NCBI GenBank assembly: GCA_009761415.1
Contig: QUOL01000009.1
Location: 124,001-188,000 of the forward strand
DNA: 64,000 nucleotides
Origin: Sarcomyxa edulis
Lineage: Eukaryota; Basidiomycota; Agaricomycetes; Agaricales; Mycenaceae
Direction: 5' to 3'
Under the pieces are notes generated by a model that had not been told where the DNA came from, did not search any database, and saw nothing but the letters and a program-made list of their open reading frames with translations. This document shows positions 61,610 through 64,000 of this stretch, piece by piece. Made by a program: the position numbers and the translations under genes. The first letter of the stretch is position 1; every line of letters begins with the position of its first letter.

Positions 61610-63144
61610 TCAGTGTTTCGACTGTGTGTGTACCAGGTCGGGTTTACTTATCCCGTCATCTGAGTGAGTATGATGATCCCCGGAACCAGAATCAGAGTGT
61701 TTCCCGTCCTCAGTCCTATCAACGTCCGCTTCTGCGTCCATGTCCATGTCGATGCTATCCCGATCTGGAGGATAACGAGTGATAGTAGTTTGTATGTTGA
61801 CAAGATGAAGAGGAGTAGAACCAGTGCCATTGGATCCTCTAACGGCCCAATCGCAGTCCGAAGACTCCCCGTTTGAATGGTGGTTCGAGCCTCCGCGTTC
61901 CGCAGTGCTAGTTATGATCAGGTTGAAGGTTATGCCCTGATACATGATACAGGGGTTACTGATGATATGAATCACAAGTGTATCAAAGTACGCACTATTA
62001 TCTGGACGACCTGTAGTAAGCGTAAACAGTGTATCTCAATTTAGTGCACGTACACCTAGATAGGGAATAAAATGTCATGGGACGTACAGAGTCAGAGACA
62101 CCAAGCTGAGCGTTATTAGAGGCAAGATACGTCCCGAATAAGATGAGGACTGAGATAGTATACATGAGTCCCGATTCGAGCATGACACGTATTGCACGCG
62201 CCAATGAGTTGTTGGAGTCAGGGGAATCAGACGTCCAGTTCTTGACAGAGGAGTGCACGCCCCAAAGGCGATATATGATCAAGGCTGTTCGGAAGCATAG
62301 ATATTGGTGATGGATACACGTGTGAGTGACGAGGAATGGAAGGACGCACATGTGGCTAAGATATTCGTAGCAAGCGTCAGGGCTAACATACTGGTGATAA
62401 ATGGTACGAGTTTGGCTTGGTTCATGAGTGCAGTCGTCTGGAAGGAAGCCTCAATGTAGGTGGCCATGATTCCGCACACTAAGGCATTCAAGGTTATGAA
62501 TACACACACTAGTCTAGAGAGTTATCTGTGCGTCACGTACCCGTCTCTCCTATCCATAACGCTACGGGGGTGACGATGACTAGCCAGCTCTTCTGGTATA
62601 TGACCCAACATCGATAGATCTGGGGAAGGTCAGTGTCGCCCTAGATATACATGGCTAAACAGGCACGCACCAAAATCGCATCACCAACGAAAGTCTGTGC
62701 TACGAAATCCGCCATCTTCATCACATTGACCCAGTATCTCGTGTTATCAAACACCGCCACGGCACTTTCTTTTCCAATGGAATACACAAACGCATCGAGG
62801 TTATGACGGAGCCCAAACGCCACATCCATGGTGCTGAATATGAACATCAAGAGGGCCGCAATGACCATGGGATAGTTTATGGACCGACGCGACTTGAGAT
62901 GCCACGAGGAAGGATGGGAGAAGAGGAGGATCCGAAGGCATGAAACGAAGGTGACGAGGTAAATACCTATGCATGCGCCGTGTCAATTTACTGGACGAAG
63001 ATTATCGTGGGGCTGGCAATGGAATGTGCATCTAAAAGTATGCGAGGCAAATCATATTGATTACTTACCGTAGAACAGAGTCTCCATGAAGAGCCCGACA
63101 ATCTGCGCTGCGTCTATTGTGAAGTCGGCAGAGGCGGACGGCAT
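61610..63144 (-). CDS. multi-spanning membrane protein of unknown function
   Basis: Seven-helix membrane protein. Start at 63144: MPSASADFTIDAAQIVGLFMETLFYG. Helices are visible in YLVTFVSCLRILLF, YPMVIAALLMFIFSTMDVAFGL, FVAQTFVGDAILIYRCWVIY, WLVIVTPVALWIG, LVPFITSMLALTLATNILATCLIIYRLW and LESGLMYTISVLILFGTYLASNN. The exon GITFNLIITST completes the membrane part. The hydrophilic C-tail is rich in Asp, His and Ser and ends SDDGISKPDLVHTQSKH. ETLFYGIYLVTF and YRCWVIY (DAxLIYRCW) are hallmarks of a basidiomycete membrane family usually annotated only as integral membrane protein. It is not obviously related to the DUF6534-like pair. Confidence 0.75.
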
Positions 63145-64000
63145 ACCCCGGGATATCGACAAGTGAAAATTTGAGAGATTTTTTTCTTCTCTGGGCGCAA
63201 AGGCCTCAAGGGTGGAGTAAAACAAAGCGTCGACCATGAAGAGCCTTTTGAATATGATGGGAGAGAGATACCGATAGGGACTATCACCGAGCTAGGTCCC
63301 ATCCATATTGCACGCGATACGTTGCAAATGACAGGGCGGCAGGGTGCCTTTTTCTAAATTCGAGGTGATTGCTTCTGACAAGATGGCTTTGAAATTGCGA
63401 TGTCTTTAAGTAGTCTCACCGTCATTCGAGGATCCAATACAGATCATCTCATCGCGGGCGACAAGTATATGGAATGTCTGGAGCTCGAGGCTGCCCGGTA
63501 ACGACGACGTAAGCGAGTTACACACCGAGATCTTGATCAATATGTCGGAATTTCCAATTCATGACCTAAATCGGGAATATTTGATGTTGCTTGGCTGGAG
63601 CTTTGTCCAATTGGACTTCTCGACGACACAGGGATCCAATGAAAACTTGATCAAAAGCAAGACGAAAGTGTTGAAACCGTTAGTGGTATTTCGGACTGAC
63701 TCGGACTCCGAATGAGGGTTGTCATGCAGAACTGGGGTTTTGACCGAAAAAAATGACAGTCCCAAGGCTTCCCAAGGCGACTGCGTCATTTCTCCTTGAT
63801 CAATGGCAGTTTTACCGTAATCAACACTTCGCTCTTCGGACGGTTCATGGCGCATAGTCCAGATGTCCGTTTCTAAAGACTTTGCAAGCCGTCCAACTGG
63901 AAATTTCTCAAAAAAGTCTATTCTCCGAGCTTGGTACTCGGACTTGGCTCCTCTGGGTCTTGACCGAAATTCGAGGCCTTACTGTGGACGTGCGCTTGAA
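63145..64000. other. upstream flank at the window end
   Basis: About 0.85 kb upstream of the membrane protein gene; no recognised coding sequence. A gene may begin beyond the right edge. Confidence 0.4.

Noticed and set aside
1..64000. CRISPR arrays, bacterial operons, ribosome binding sites.
   Set aside because: Intron-rich eukaryotic DNA; no regularly spaced repeats seen.

Overview
The window looks like nuclear DNA of a filamentous basidiomycete, most likely an agaricomycete. Genes are split by many short introns (mostly about 50-70 nt, GT...AG), both strands carry genes with short gaps, and the protein families are typical of mushroom-forming fungi: class I sesquiterpene synthases, expanded P450s and GMC oxidoreductases, DUF6534-type seven-helix membrane proteins, Cys-rich Ser/Thr-rich anchored proteins, and a group III (Nik1/Os-1 type) histidine kinase. 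I rebuilt the exons by eye from six-frame translation and conserved motifs. Splice sites and starts are therefore inferred, and no search or expression data were used.

Layout. (1) 1-14.7 kb: a probable sesquiterpenoid gene cluster with strictly alternating strands: P450 (+, cut by the window start), P450 (-), GMC oxidoreductase (+), P450 (-), then a terpene synthase (+) whose frame runs without a stop into a degenerate HMG-CoA synthase-like domain. (2) 15-28 kb: a calpain-type cysteine protease, a decayed GNAT acetyltransferase copy, a seven-HAMP hybrid histidine kinase, and an intact GNAT copy in inverted orientation. (3) 28-40 kb: membrane proteins, namely a seven-helix protein, a single-pass surface protein, and a divergent pair of DUF6534-like paralogues. 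(4) 40-46 kb: a fourth P450 and a tandem pair of atypical short-chain dehydrogenases. (5) 46-58 kb: conserved housekeeping genes, namely a mitochondrial carrier, an AlkB-like dioxygenase (ALKBH7-like), phospholipase D and nucleoporin Nup84/Nup107. (6) 58-64 kb: two related Cys-rich, probably GPI-anchored secreted proteins and another multi-spanning membrane protein.

How the genes fit together. In the cluster, the terpene synthase domain would cyclise farnesyl diphosphate, and the three P450s and the FAD-dependent GMC enzyme would oxidise the hydrocarbon. The HMG-CoA synthase-like tail belongs by descent to the mevalonate pathway that supplies the substrate, but its three catalytic positions are changed and segments are missing, so a direct catalytic role is unlikely. 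This fusion is the most unusual thing in the window. The rest is a mix of housekeeping genes and membrane or surface proteins with no obvious tie to the cluster.
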